Assembly: GCA_002329295.1 (NCBI GenBank)
Contig: DCTT01000015.1
Coordinates: forward strand, 56,807 to 80,848
Direction: 5' to 3'
Source: Eubacteriaceae bacterium UBA1433
GTDB lineage: Bacteria; Bacillota; Clostridia; Eubacteriales; UBA1433
DNA: 24,042 bases
The first letter of the stretch is position 1. Every line of letters starts with the position of its first letter. This document shows positions 7,969-15,972 of this stretch, one piece after another. The notes under the pieces are model-generated. The model saw nothing but the letters and a program-made list of their open reading frames with translations. It was not told the origin of the DNA and did no database searches. Position numbers and translations under genes: made by a program.

Positions 7969-9012
7969 TTAATCCCCCTTATAAAAGCCGGATCTGAGTT
8001 GACCGCAAGCAGCATTGATGCTACTGCCCAACGTTCTTCTGATTGTGACGGTAATCTGCCTCTTTGTCAAAATTTCCGCAAAAGCCGCAACGTTTTTTTC
8101 TCCACTGCCTTTTAACGACGGTCTGCTTGCTTCATTCATCGGAATCAAATTCACCAAACAATGTAGTGTTTTTGTCAACTGTGCCAAGGCAAGTGCATGC
8201 TCCGGCGTGTCGTTGACTCCTGAAATCAGCGCATATTCCAGTGTAATTCTTCGCTTTGTTTTTTCGGCATAATAACGACAAGCTTCCATTAACTCTTTCA
8301 GCGAAAATTTTCTGGCTACAGGCATGATTTTTTCTCGTTGTTCTTGAAACGGACTATGCAGGGAAACAGATAAATTGACCCCTGCGCCACTGTCTGCCAA
8401 TAAAACGATTTTATCTGCGATGCCGCAAGTCGACACCGTGATATTGCGTTTAGACAAATTTCGCGTATTTTTATCCGATACCAACTCTAAAAACCCAATC
8501 GTGTTTTCATAGTTGTCCAACGGCTCTCCGCTGCCCATCATAACCACATTGGATATTTTCTTTCCTGTGTCTTCTTCCGTAACATATACCTGCGATAGCA
8601 TTTCCGCTGCAGATAAATTCCGCTGCAAACCGCCGATGGCCGAAGCGCAGAAAACACAGGCCATATTGCACCCCGCTTGCGAAGAGATACATAAACTGTT
8701 GCCATGTTTATAACGAAGCAACACCGCTTCTATCAGCAAATCGTCTTCTGTGCGCAACAGATATTTTGTCGTTTTTGTTTTTTTCTCTTCAAATTTTTCA
8801 ATAATTTGCAAATGAAAAATATCATATTGTTGTTTTAATTCTTCACGGATATGCCCGGGCAAGTTGCTCATGGCATCTATTTGTCCTATTCCCTGATAAA
8901 CCCAACCATATATCTGCTCGGCACGATAAGCTTGCCAGTTGTTTTTTTTTACTATCTCTTCAATTTCCGCTTTGCTCATTCCGAACAGGTTTTTTTTATG
9001 TATATTGTCCAT
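7969..9012 (-). CDS. rlmN: Dual-specificity 23S rRNA A2503 / tRNA A37 C2-methyltransferase RlmN
   Basis: RlmN is a radical-SAM enzyme that methylates C2 of A2503 in 23S rRNA and of A37 in some tRNAs. The iron-sulfur motif CxxxCxxC is Cys115, Cys119 and Cys122 (AGCNMACVFCAS). GEPLDNY (162-168) is the SAM-contacting strand, and Cys336 in the C-terminal INAACGQL is the methyl-carrying cysteine. Lacking the Cfr-specific features and beginning with the NLFGMSKAEIEE region, it reads as RlmN. The ATG at 9010-9012 has no Shine-Dalgarno sequence. Instead a near-consensus promoter ends 6 nt before it (see 9019-9047), so a leaderless transcript is possible. The 48-nt gap to rsmB is one of the two larger gaps inside this long operon. 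Confidence 0.96.
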   Translation of the reverse strand: MDNIHKKNLFGMSKAEIEEIVKKNNWQAYRAEQIYGWVYQGIGQIDAMSNLPGHIREELKQQYDIFHLQIIEKFEEKKTKTTKYLLRTEDDLLIEAVLLRYKHGNSLCISSQAGCNMACVFCASAIGGLQRNLSAAEMLSQVYVTEEDTGKKISNVVMMGSGEPLDNYENTIGFLELVSDKNTRNLSKRNITVSTCGIADKIVLLADSGAGVNLSVSLHSPFQEQREKIMPVARKFSLKELMEACRYYAEKTKRRITLEYALISGVNDTPEHALALAQLTKTLHCLVNLIPMNEASRPSLKGSGEKNVAAFAEILTKRQITVTIRRTLGSSINAACGQLRSGFYKGD

Positions 9013-9018
9013 CTGTTC

Positions 9019-9047
9019 ATTTTACACGAAACTGTCTGTTTTGACAA
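9019..9047 (-). promoter_or_regulatory. Candidate internal promoter giving a leaderless rlmN mRNA
   Basis: On the minus strand TTGTCA (9042-9047) and TAAAAT (9019-9024) are spaced by exactly 17 bp, each one mismatch from consensus. The -10 box is followed by GAACAG and then the rlmN ATG. Initiation at the usual distance would therefore fall on or next to the A of the start codon. The absence of a ribosome-binding site at rlmN agrees with this. It would uncouple rlmN-prpC-prkC-rsgA-thiN from the upstream genes. Confidence 0.6.
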
Positions 9048-9060
9048 TAATCATTCTGGA

Positions 9061-10419
9061 TTACTTTTTTTTCATTTTGCAAATATAAAATCCGTCGCCC
9101 AATGAATCCTGCGGATATTTATTTATTTCTCCGGGAAAAATCTTACCTTCTTTTTTTGTTATTGCAACAGGTAATGAAATTTCTGACAACGTAAAATTTT
9201 TGTGTTTTGTCAAAAACGCCGTTATCACCCGCTCATTTTCCGGCGGATTGATGCTGCAAGTGCTGTAAACGAGTGTTCCTTTGCTTTTCACATACTTTGC
9301 CGCATTGTATAAAATATTTTTTTGAATGGCTATCAAGTCGGAGATTTTAGCCTCGTCTAAATGCAACAAAATTTCCGGTTTGCGGTGAATGACCCCAAGA
9401 CCGCTGCAAGGAACATCTGCAAGCACACAATCGAAGGCCTCCTCCCAAGCGGGTCGAAATACTTCCGCATCGTTTTTACATACTCGTATATTGTCAATTC
9501 CCTGCATCTTAAATTGTGTCTTCATCCTATCCACTTTGTGTTTGTGTTTGTCGCTTGCCGTAATGACGCTTTTGCCCGCTGTCAGAGAGGCAATATGCAA
9601 ACTTTTCCCGCCAGGCGCCGCGCATAAGTCCAGCACCGTATCTTGCGCTTTCGCATCTAAAACATAGGCGCACAAAGCCGAAGACATATCCTGAATTGCA
9701 ATCTTATCTTCCAAAAACAACTTGGAAGCAAGCACTTCGCTAACGTCCGTCACTTCAAACACATCGGGCAAAACCGTTTCTTTACAGACGCTTTTTTGTT
9801 GATTCAGTTCCGCAAAAGCTTCTTTTGCCTGTATCTTCAACAGGTTTACACGAATATACATCTTGGGGCTGCGCTGATACGCCTCGCCCCATTTTTCTAA
9901 AAATTCTTCAGAAAATTCATCTTTCAAATAGTCACAAAGCCAGCATGGGATGTCGTACTTTTTTTCCAATTCTGCACAAAACGACCCCTTTCCCGAGCCT
10001 TCAAGCAACGCTTGTTTTCCCATGCGCAGCGCATTTCGCAAAACGGCATTGACAAAGGCGCCGCTTTTTTTTGAAATGTAAAATTTTGCAAGATTCACAC
10101 TGTCGTTCACCACGGCATAGGCCGGCAGCTTGTCCATATAAAACAACTGAAACAGCGCTGATTTTATTATTACCGTGATTTCCGGTTTTATCCGTTCATA
10201 AGCAATCGAAGACAATTTTTCAATCGCCCTTGTCAGTTGAATATTTCTTTTTAACATGCCAAAAATAATCGCTGTAGCCAAAGCCTTGTCTTCTGGCTTT
10301 TTCAAAACGAGAAAATGCTTTTGAATGGATAAATTGCTGTATGCACCCTTCATATGCACATCACACAGCACTTTATAACTGATATGACGTGCAATGCCGA
10401 TGGTGTTGTCAATGGCCAT
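9061..10419 (-). CDS. rsmB: 16S rRNA m5C967 methyltransferase RsmB (Sun/Fmu)
   Basis: RsmB methylates C967 of 16S rRNA. The N-terminal part (about 1-140) is the NusB-like RNA-binding domain, and the C-terminal part is a Rossmann SAM methyltransferase. The SAM loop is DLCAAPGGK (264-272). The two catalytic cysteines of m5C enzymes are both present: Cys338 in DVPCSG and Cys388 in YSTCSINPPENE. The C-terminus DGFYIC is the usual family ending. The 452 residues match the family. The ATG lies 9 nt after the yugP stop, with only a modest AGAGAG before it. In B. subtilis fmt is followed directly by rsmB; here a membrane protease gene intervenes. Confidence 0.96.
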   Translation of the reverse strand: MAIDNTIGIARHISYKVLCDVHMKGAYSNLSIQKHFLVLKKPEDKALATAIIFGMLKRNIQLTRAIEKLSSIAYERIKPEITVIIKSALFQLFYMDKLPAYAVVNDSVNLAKFYISKKSGAFVNAVLRNALRMGKQALLEGSGKGSFCAELEKKYDIPCWLCDYLKDEFSEEFLEKWGEAYQRSPKMYIRVNLLKIQAKEAFAELNQQKSVCKETVLPDVFEVTDVSEVLASKLFLEDKIAIQDMSSALCAYVLDAKAQDTVLDLCAAPGGKSLHIASLTAGKSVITASDKHKHKVDRMKTQFKMQGIDNIRVCKNDAEVFRPAWEEAFDCVLADVPCSGLGVIHRKPEILLHLDEAKISDLIAIQKNILYNAAKYVKSKGTLVYSTCSINPPENERVITAFLTKHKNFTLSEISLPVAITKKEGKIFPGEINKYPQDSLGDGFYICKMKKK

Positions 10420-10428
10420 GTAAGCTCT

Positions 10429-11112
10429 CTAACGCCTTCCTCGTAAAGCAATCAAACGGAAAAGCTGTAAAAGCGCCATCAACAAAGCCGCCACATATGT
10501 CAACGCAGCCGCACCGAGCACTTTGCGAACACCCTTTAAATCTTGCCCGTCTCCCAAGTTCAAAGAACCCAACTCCGCCACGGCGCGGGAACTGGCGTTG
10601 TACTCTACCGGCAAGGTAATAATTTGAAAAATGACCGCCCCTAAAAACAGGAAAATTCCGATATTCATCAACACCCAGCCTGTATCGTTGTTAAAAAACA
10701 ACCCGATTAAAAAAATAATCCACGATGCGTTGGTGGCGATGTTGACTACAGGCACAATTGCATTGCGAATGACCACAGGCGAATACTGTCTTGCATGCTG
10801 AATGGCATGACCCGCCTCATGTGCGGCAATACCGATTGCCGCAACACTGGTGGAGTCATACACTCCTTCCGAAAGACGCAACACATATGCGCGCGGATCA
10901 TAATGATCCGTAAGGTTGCCTCCGACAGGCTCAATTTTCACGTTTGACAGCCCGGCCGAATCCAGTATCCTGCGTGCCGCAGCACGACCGGTAATATTTT
11001 TGGAATTGCTGATTTTACTATATTTTTTATAAGTGGTTCTCACTTTTATACTCGCAAAAATACTGAACAATATCCCCGGTATCAATATAAGCAATGTTAC
11101 TTCATACAACAT
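10429..11112 (-). CDS. yugP: YugP-type zinc-dependent membrane metalloprotease
   Basis: The 227 residues form a small integral membrane protease of the YugP family (neutral zinc metallopeptidase 2). The zinc motif HEAGH is at 98-102 (catalytic Glu99), and the likely third ligand is Glu170 in LPVEYNASSRA. Membrane helices are apparent at about 3-22, 125-142, 145-166 and 196-220. The conserved NLTDHYDPR segment (66-74) precedes the active site. The start is supported by AAAGGAG 7 nt before the ATG, and the gene begins 14 nt after the fmt stop. Its substrate is unknown. Placement between fmt and rsmB suggests it is simply co-expressed with translation genes; I cannot infer a functional link. Confidence 0.88.
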   Translation of the reverse strand: MLYEVTLLILIPGILFSIFASIKVRTTYKKYSKISNSKNITGRAAARRILDSAGLSNVKIEPVGGNLTDHYDPRAYVLRLSEGVYDSTSVAAIGIAAHEAGHAIQHARQYSPVVIRNAIVPVVNIATNASWIIFLIGLFFNNDTGWVLMNIGIFLFLGAVIFQIITLPVEYNASSRAVAELGSLNLGDGQDLKGVRKVLGAAALTYVAALLMALLQLFRLIALRGRR

Positions 11113-11126
11113 CTTTTTTCTCCTTT

Positions 11127-12083
11127 CTATTTTACCATGGACCTTTTTATATTATATCCTATCACAAACTGAGTATCGCTCAGTTGTTTTTTTCCTTCTA
11201 TTTGCACTCTTTTCAATCGCAAGGCACCATCTACGGTTCTGACGACAAAACCATTTTTTGCATCAAAGGCAATGATTTCACCGGCTTTCGCAAAACCAGT
11301 TTCTTCTACCATTTGACTTTCGTATACTTTTAATACTTTGCCGTCCAGCATACACCTTGCCACAGGCGCCGGGCTCAATCCCCTGATTTTATTATACAAC
11401 ACTTCCGTCTCATTTTTAAAATCCAAAAACAATTCTTCTTTTTGTATTTTCGGAGCCGTGCTCGCCAACGCACCATTCTGCTTTTGTTTACTCTGCCACA
11501 AACGCTCCGCATTTTCCAAAAACGCAACGATCATCTCCGCTCCCAACTGTGAGAGACAGTCATGAAGTTGTCCGCTATTCATTTCCGGCAAAATATCAAC
11601 AGCTTGTTGCAACAAAATATCCCCTGTGTCCATCCCTTCATCCATCTCCATAATCGTAATGCCGCTTTGGGCCATGCCGCTCATCACTGCGCGATGAATC
11701 GGTGCAGCGCCTCTGAGCAACGGCAGCAACGATGCATGGATGTTGACGCACCCCTTTTGCGGAATCGCCAGCACTTCTTCTTTCAAAATTTGACCGTACG
11801 CTGCCGTAATCAAATAATCACAAGCATATTTGCGCAACTGTTGTAGGCTTTCTTCCGTGTTGATCTTACTTGGCTGGAATAGCGGCAACCCGAATCGCAA
11901 CGCTGTTTCTTTGATGGGCGAAATGCTGATTTTGCCGCCTCGGGCATTGACCCTGTCCGGTTGCGTCACCACCAAAACCACTTCATGTCCCGCCTCAATC
12001 ATTGCCTCCAACGGTGATACGGCGAATGCAGGAGTTCCCGCATAAATAATTTTATATTTCTTTGTCGCTTTTGCTGTATTCAT
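11127..12083 (-). CDS. fmt: Methionyl-tRNA formyltransferase
   Basis: Fmt formylates initiator Met-tRNA using 10-formyltetrahydrofolate. The N-terminal catalytic domain carries IIYAGTPAFA (12-21), the cofactor-site sequence NIHASLLPLLRGAAP (114-128; Asn114, His116) and MDTGDIL with Asp152. The C-terminal tRNA-binding domain begins after about residue 200, with the family segment KIRGLSPAP. I chose ATG 12081-12083, giving 318 residues. A GTG one codon upstream (12084-12086) directly abuts the def stop and could be used instead. No ribosome-binding site is evident, so the gene is probably translated by coupling to def. def and fmt act in sequence on nascent proteins: Fmt adds the formyl group, Def removes it. 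Confidence 0.96.
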   Translation of the reverse strand: MNTAKATKKYKIIYAGTPAFAVSPLEAMIEAGHEVVLVVTQPDRVNARGGKISISPIKETALRFGLPLFQPSKINTEESLQQLRKYACDYLITAAYGQILKEEVLAIPQKGCVNIHASLLPLLRGAAPIHRAVMSGMAQSGITIMEMDEGMDTGDILLQQAVDILPEMNSGQLHDCLSQLGAEMIVAFLENAERLWQSKQKQNGALASTAPKIQKEELFLDFKNETEVLYNKIRGLSPAPVARCMLDGKVLKVYESQMVEETGFAKAGEIIAFDAKNGFVVRTVDGALRLKRVQIEGKKQLSDTQFVIGYNIKRSMVK

Positions 12084-12086
12084 CAC

Positions 12087-12605
12087 TCATTTGCTTTCGT
12101 TGTTTTCTTCATCAAGTTCATTTTCGGCCTCTTCGGTCAAGTCTCGATCATAGAGCACCGGCTGCGTGTAATCTGCTTTTTGTACATATAAAACTCCGTC
12201 AAGATGATCTATCTCATGACAAAATATCCTGGCCAACTGATCTGTGGCTTCAATAATTACCGTCTCACCGTTTTCATCCATTGCTTGCACCGTCACCGTT
12301 TCAGGCCGCATAACCGACATATGCTTGCCGGGCACGCTCAGACACCCCTCATAGCCGCAAACCTCTCCTTCACAGCTTATGATTTCAGGATTGAGCAACC
12401 GATAGAGTTGCTCTTCATATCGAATCACAATGGCTCTTCTCAGCACACCCACTTGCACTGCCGCCAGTCCCAAACCGCTGTTTGCTTCCATGGTTTCTTC
12501 CATGTCATCCAACAATTGTTTGATGCGCTCTGTGATTATTTTCACGGGTTTTGATTTTTTATACAAAATTTCATCTTCTTCTGTCCTGATAAATCGTAAT
12601 GCCAT
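12087..12605 (-). CDS. def: Peptide deformylase
   Basis: Def removes the N-formyl group from newly made proteins. All three signature motifs are present: GLGLAAVQVG (44-53), EGCLSVP (86-92; Cys88 is a metal ligand) and HEIDHLDG (130-137; His130, Glu131, His134). At 172 residues it is a type 1 enzyme with a charged acidic tail. The ATG lies 3 nt after the priA stop, with GGAG 8 nt upstream inside the end of priA. The priA-def-fmt order is conserved in Firmicutes. Confidence 0.97.
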   Translation of the reverse strand: MALRFIRTEEDEILYKKSKPVKIITERIKQLLDDMEETMEANSGLGLAAVQVGVLRRAIVIRYEEQLYRLLNPEIISCEGEVCGYEGCLSVPGKHMSVMRPETVTVQAMDENGETVIIEATDQLARIFCHEIDHLDGVLYVQKADYTQPVLYDRDLTEEAENELDEENNESK

Positions 12606-12608
12606 TTT

Positions 12609-14852
12609 TTATACTCCGCTCGGATTTTTTTGCATGTATGTCAGAATGTTTTTTTCATGTGCTATAGTATTATACACTGTTTTCATGGCTTTTTTGACAT
12701 TTTTTTCCCCGCTTGTCTTGATGATAACATGATAAATATGTTTTTTGTTGATATAGCCAAGCACCGGTTTTGACGGGTGATATAACTTAAAGACCCTGCA
12801 GGGTTCTTCCTGAATGTGTTCAATCATTTTTTCGGCAAAAGCATAGGCGCCTGATTCAGCCTTTTCTTCGCTTTCGTCTAAAAAATAAAACCCGTACAAC
12901 GCACAATAAGGCGGATAGCTCATCTTTTTTCGGTACCGTATTTCCTCTTGATAAAATCCTTCATAGTCATATTCCTGTACGCGATTGATAACATAATGTT
13001 CTGGTGTATAAGTTTGAACAAACACCTTGCCGCCGCCGCTCTTTCGCCCGCATCTGCCCGCCGCCTGATACGCCAGGCAAAAGGCACGAAACGACGAATA
13101 TATATCCGGCATATTCAGCGCCATATCCGCCAAAACCACCCCTACCACACTGACCAACGGGAAATCAAAACCCTTCACCACCATCTGCGTACCAATCAAA
13201 ATATCGGCTTCATGCCGTTGGAATTGATAAGTGATCTTATCAAAAGCGTATTTGGTTGAAGTGGTATCTCTGTCCATGCGAATAATTTTCGCATAGGGAA
13301 ATTTTTGTTCTATTTCAGCCTCGATTTTTTGAGTGCCCATGCCGATATGGCGTATTTTGTCGCTCCCGCAGGCCGGACAAAACACCTCTACTTGTTTTTC
13401 GTATCCGCAATAATGACACATCATTTTTTGCGTATCAAAATGATAGGTCAGCGCCACATCGCAATGCACACATCTTTCCGAATAGCCGCAATTGCGACAA
13501 AAAACATAGGTAGACATCCCGCGGCGATTTAAAAATAAAATAATTTGTTCTTTTTTTTCTAACGCATTGCGAATGCTGTTTTCCAATTCGGCAGACAACA
13601 TCGAGCGATTTCCTTCTTTCAGCTCTTCACGCATATCGCTGACAACAATTTCGGGCAACGCCAAATCAAAAATGCGATTGGGCATTTTCAGCATTTCATA
13701 GCGTCCTTTGCGCGCGTAATAATAACTTTCCACCAACGGTGTCGCCGAACCCAGCACCAGCTTGCAACAGGACTGATCCGCAATAAATTCCGCTACCTCA
13801 ATGCTGTCATATCTCGGCGCCGAAGTGGATTTATAACTTTCTTCGTGACATTCGTCCAAAATAATCAATCCCAAGTCTTGATAGGGATAAAACAGCGCAG
13901 AGCGCGCACCCAGCGTTACTTTGGCTTGACCTGAGGCAATTTGTTTGTACTGATAATACCTTTCTCCTTCGGCCAGGCGACTGTGTACCACGGCGCAGCC
14001 GCCAAACCGCTCGGTAATGCGCTGAACCGTCTGTGTCGTCAGCGCAATTTCCGGCAGCAGATACAATGCTTGTTTTCCGCTCTCAATGCAGGATTCAATC
14101 ATATTTAAATATACTTCCGTCTTGCCGCTCCCGGTAATCCCATGGAGTAAAAATTTATTCTTTTTCGAGCGATGATATTCGTCTAACACTTTTTTTTGTT
14201 GTTCCAGGAGTTGTGGTTTTTCCTTTTGCCGCTCTGCAATATCCTGATAATGCGCCTGATAATGTTCGGTTTTTTCTACGACAACCAATCCTTTGGCCTC
14301 TAGGGTTTTTATCGTCGCCGAACTAAATCCGCCTGTTTTTATAAAAACATCGTAGTCTACCGTTTTTTCGTCAAGTGCTTCTAAAATCGCCCTTTGTGCA
14401 GTGGCGGATTTGCGAATCTGTTGCAGATACTGCTCTTTTTCATCATATATTCCGCTTAATCGCAAGGTTTTTTTGTATTGTTCCTTCCCTTTCTTTTTTG
14501 CAAATTTCGGAACAATACAGGCAAACGCCTCCGCATAGGTACAAAAATATTCTTCCCGCATGAATTCGCAGATTTTTACCTGCATTTCCGTTACGTCACC
14601 TGCTTTTTCATAAATTTCTAAAACATTTTTTAATTCCCTGTCTGTTTCGGCATGTTCTTTGAGCCCGAAAATAAACCCCTCTCGCTTTGTGTTTTGCTTC
14701 CCGAAAGGTACACGGGCAATTCTGCCGATACGAGCAGAGGCTCTCAGTTTTTCAGGCACTTTGTATTCAAAAATGCGGTCAAACGCTTTTCCGCGCTCAT
14801 TGATAACAATTTGCGCAATAGAATGCGATGTTGTTTGATTGCTGTTCTTCAT
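12609..14852 (-). CDS. priA: Primosomal replication restart helicase PriA
   Basis: PriA reloads the replisome at collapsed forks. The 747 residues show a DNA-binding N-terminal domain (to about 200), Walker A GITGSGKTE (238-246), the Walker B box DECHE (333-337) and eight zinc-binding cysteines (452, 455, 461, 464, 479, 482, 492, 495). GTQMVVKGFDFP (554-565) and QAAGRCGR (596-603) follow. Two core positions differ from the commonest family sequence: DECH in place of DEEH, and AGRCGR where AGRAGR is usual. All catalytic Asp, Glu, Lys and Arg residues are kept, so I read it as active. The start is ATG with GGAG 5 nt upstream. The usual upstream neighbour coaBC is missing; a hairpin fills the gap to rpoZ. 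Confidence 0.96.
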   Translation of the reverse strand: MKNSNQTTSHSIAQIVINERGKAFDRIFEYKVPEKLRASARIGRIARVPFGKQNTKREGFIFGLKEHAETDRELKNVLEIYEKAGDVTEMQVKICEFMREEYFCTYAEAFACIVPKFAKKKGKEQYKKTLRLSGIYDEKEQYLQQIRKSATAQRAILEALDEKTVDYDVFIKTGGFSSATIKTLEAKGLVVVEKTEHYQAHYQDIAERQKEKPQLLEQQKKVLDEYHRSKKNKFLLHGITGSGKTEVYLNMIESCIESGKQALYLLPEIALTTQTVQRITERFGGCAVVHSRLAEGERYYQYKQIASGQAKVTLGARSALFYPYQDLGLIILDECHEESYKSTSAPRYDSIEVAEFIADQSCCKLVLGSATPLVESYYYARKGRYEMLKMPNRIFDLALPEIVVSDMREELKEGNRSMLSAELENSIRNALEKKEQIILFLNRRGMSTYVFCRNCGYSERCVHCDVALTYHFDTQKMMCHYCGYEKQVEVFCPACGSDKIRHIGMGTQKIEAEIEQKFPYAKIIRMDRDTTSTKYAFDKITYQFQRHEADILIGTQMVVKGFDFPLVSVVGVVLADMALNMPDIYSSFRAFCLAYQAAGRCGRKSGGGKVFVQTYTPEHYVINRVQEYDYEGFYQEEIRYRKKMSYPPYCALYGFYFLDESEEKAESGAYAFAEKMIEHIQEEPCRVFKLYHPSKPVLGYINKKHIYHVIIKTSGEKNVKKAMKTVYNTIAHEKNILTYMQKNPSGV

Positions 14853-14864
14853 GATTTCTCCGGC

Positions 14865-14893
14865 GATATAACAATGGCGTACTGTTTGGACAA
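14865..14893 (-). promoter_or_regulatory. Weak candidate promoter for priA
   Basis: On the minus strand TTGTCC (14888-14893) and TATATC (14865-14870) lie 17 bp apart, and TG one base before the -10 makes an extended -10. Each hexamer has two mismatches, so this is tentative. It overlaps the hairpin at 14875-14901, so the two readings compete for the same bases. Confidence 0.3.
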
Positions 14894-14901
14894 GTACGCC
14901 A
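14875..14901 (-). other. Perfect 9-bp intercistronic hairpin between rpoZ and priA
   Basis: TGGCGTACT (14875-14883) and AGTACGCCA (14893-14901) form a perfect 9-bp stem with a 9-nt loop in the rpoZ-priA gap. In the operon RNA the stem is followed by UUGUUAU, not a clean U tract, so it is a poor intrinsic terminator. A partial terminator, an RNA-processing site or a 3'-end stabiliser for the upstream rpoZ message are all possible. It stands where coaBC is found in B. subtilis. Confidence 0.6.
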
Positions 14902-14915
14902 CAATTCTTTGTTCA

Positions 14916-15107
14916 TCATTCGTAATAATAAGTGAGCTTTCCTTCAATAATTTCTTCTGCGGCAATGGTGACCGGATTCATACCTTGCATATCCACCAAC
15001 GGCATTTCTCCGTCAATGAGTTCTGCGGCACGCTTCGATGTAACGTAAATCAGCGAATATTTATTATCCACTTTCTCTAATAAATCCACGATAGATGGTT
15101 TGATCAT
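14916..15107 (-). CDS. rpoZ: RNA polymerase omega subunit
   Basis: Omega is the small subunit that helps assemble and stabilise RNA polymerase by holding the beta' subunit. The 63 residues show the core family pattern: MIKPSIVDLLEKVDNKYSLI at the N-terminus, TSKRAAELIDG (23-33) and the NPVTIAAEEIIEGKL segment (44-58). Its ATG overlaps the gmk stop as ATGA, with GAGGAGGAG about 8 nt upstream inside gmk, so gmk and rpoZ are coupled. gmk-rpoZ is a standard pair in Firmicutes. Confidence 0.95.
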   Translation of the reverse strand: MIKPSIVDLLEKVDNKYSLIYVTSKRAAELIDGEMPLVDMQGMNPVTIAAEEIIEGKLTYYYE

Positions 15108-15715
15108 GTTTGTTTCTCCTCCTCAATATATGTCTGAATAAAATTTCTGTTATATTTCATTTTTTTATCTAACGAATCAATGATTTGTTTCAGCTGTGTG
15201 ACGGCACTTTCAATTTCTTCATTAATAATCAAATAATCGTATTGCAGTGCAGCCTCAATCTCGCCCAACGCTTTTACCATCCGAAGGTTATATTGCTGCT
15301 CCGTTTCGCTTTTTCGCGCTGCCAAACGCTTTTTCAATTCGCTGAGCGAAGGCGGCAGTACAAAAATCATTTCGCAGTCATCATAGGCTTTTTTGACCTG
15401 CATGCTGCCCTGCACATCGATTTCCAACAACACGTTTTTACCCTTTTCCATCATCTCAAGCACGGGGGCTCGCAACGTTCCGTAATATTGTCCGTAGACT
15501 TGAGCATATTCCAAAAATGCCCCCTCTTCAATCTTTGTCAAAAAATCTTCTTTTGTTAAAAAATAGTAGTGATTCTCATCCTCTCCCTCTCGCGGCTTTC
15601 TTGTAGTGGCGGAAATCGATAAAAAAATATCGCTTTCTTGCGCCACTCTTTGGCTGATTGTGCTTTTTCCTGCACCGCTCGGGCCTGAGAGTACCAACAA
15701 TTTCCCTTTTTTCAC
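15104..15715 (-). CDS. gmk: Guanylate kinase
   Basis: Gmk phosphorylates GMP (and dGMP) to GDP with ATP, feeding GTP and (p)ppGpp pools. The 203 residues carry the P-loop GPSGAGKS (11-18), the GMP-binding region SATTRKPREGEDENHYYF (35-52) and the conserved EYAQVYGQYYGT segment. The lid follows with arginines in LAARKSETEQQYNLRM. The start is GTG, overlapping the remA stop as GTGA, with AGGGG 7 nt upstream. The C-terminal tail ends in a run of Glu whose codons double as the rpoZ ribosome-binding site. Confidence 0.97.
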   Translation of the reverse strand: MKKGKLLVLSGPSGAGKSTISQRVAQESDIFLSISATTRKPREGEDENHYYFLTKEDFLTKIEEGAFLEYAQVYGQYYGTLRAPVLEMMEKGKNVLLEIDVQGSMQVKKAYDDCEMIFVLPPSLSELKKRLAARKSETEQQYNLRMVKALGEIEAALQYDYLIINEEIESAVTQLKQIIDSLDKKMKYNRNFIQTYIEEEKQT

Positions 15716-15954
15716 TGTTTATCCCCTTTTAAATTTCTCGCTATGATGGTTTCGGGAATCACCGCCGAAAGCACCACATCGTTGTTTTCCATCATAATGA
15801 CTGCACGGGTTTTTCTCCCTTGAGAAGCGTCTATCAACGTTCCGTTTTTTCGCGCTTCGGCAATCACCCTTCGCATCGGCGAGGAATCCGGCGAAACAAT
15901 TGCAATAATCTTATCACAATTTACAAAATTTCCAAATCCGATATTAAAAAACAT
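15712..15954 (-). CDS. remA: RemA/YlzA family DNA-binding regulator (DUF370)
   Basis: RemA is a small DNA-binding protein. In B. subtilis it activates biofilm matrix and osmoprotection genes. The 80 residues begin MFFNIGFGNFV and contain the family segments IVSPDSSPMRR (19-29) and LIDASQGRKTRAVIMM (40-55), ending in LSAVIPETIIAR. It lies between yicC and gmk exactly as in B. subtilis. GGAG 6 nt before the ATG supports the start. Biofilm regulation in this organism is not shown by the sequence; in clostridia the family is widespread and its targets are mostly unknown. Confidence 0.94.
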   Translation of the reverse strand: MFFNIGFGNFVNCDKIIAIVSPDSSPMRRVIAEARKNGTLIDASQGRKTRAVIMMENNDVVLSAVIPETIIARNLKGDKQ

Positions 15955-15972
15955 TCTTTTCTCCGATATTTT

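Noticed and set aside
7962..8015. 18-codon N-terminal extension of prpC
   Set aside because: It overlaps the catalytic C-terminus of rlmN; PP2C homology begins at the GTG at 7961.
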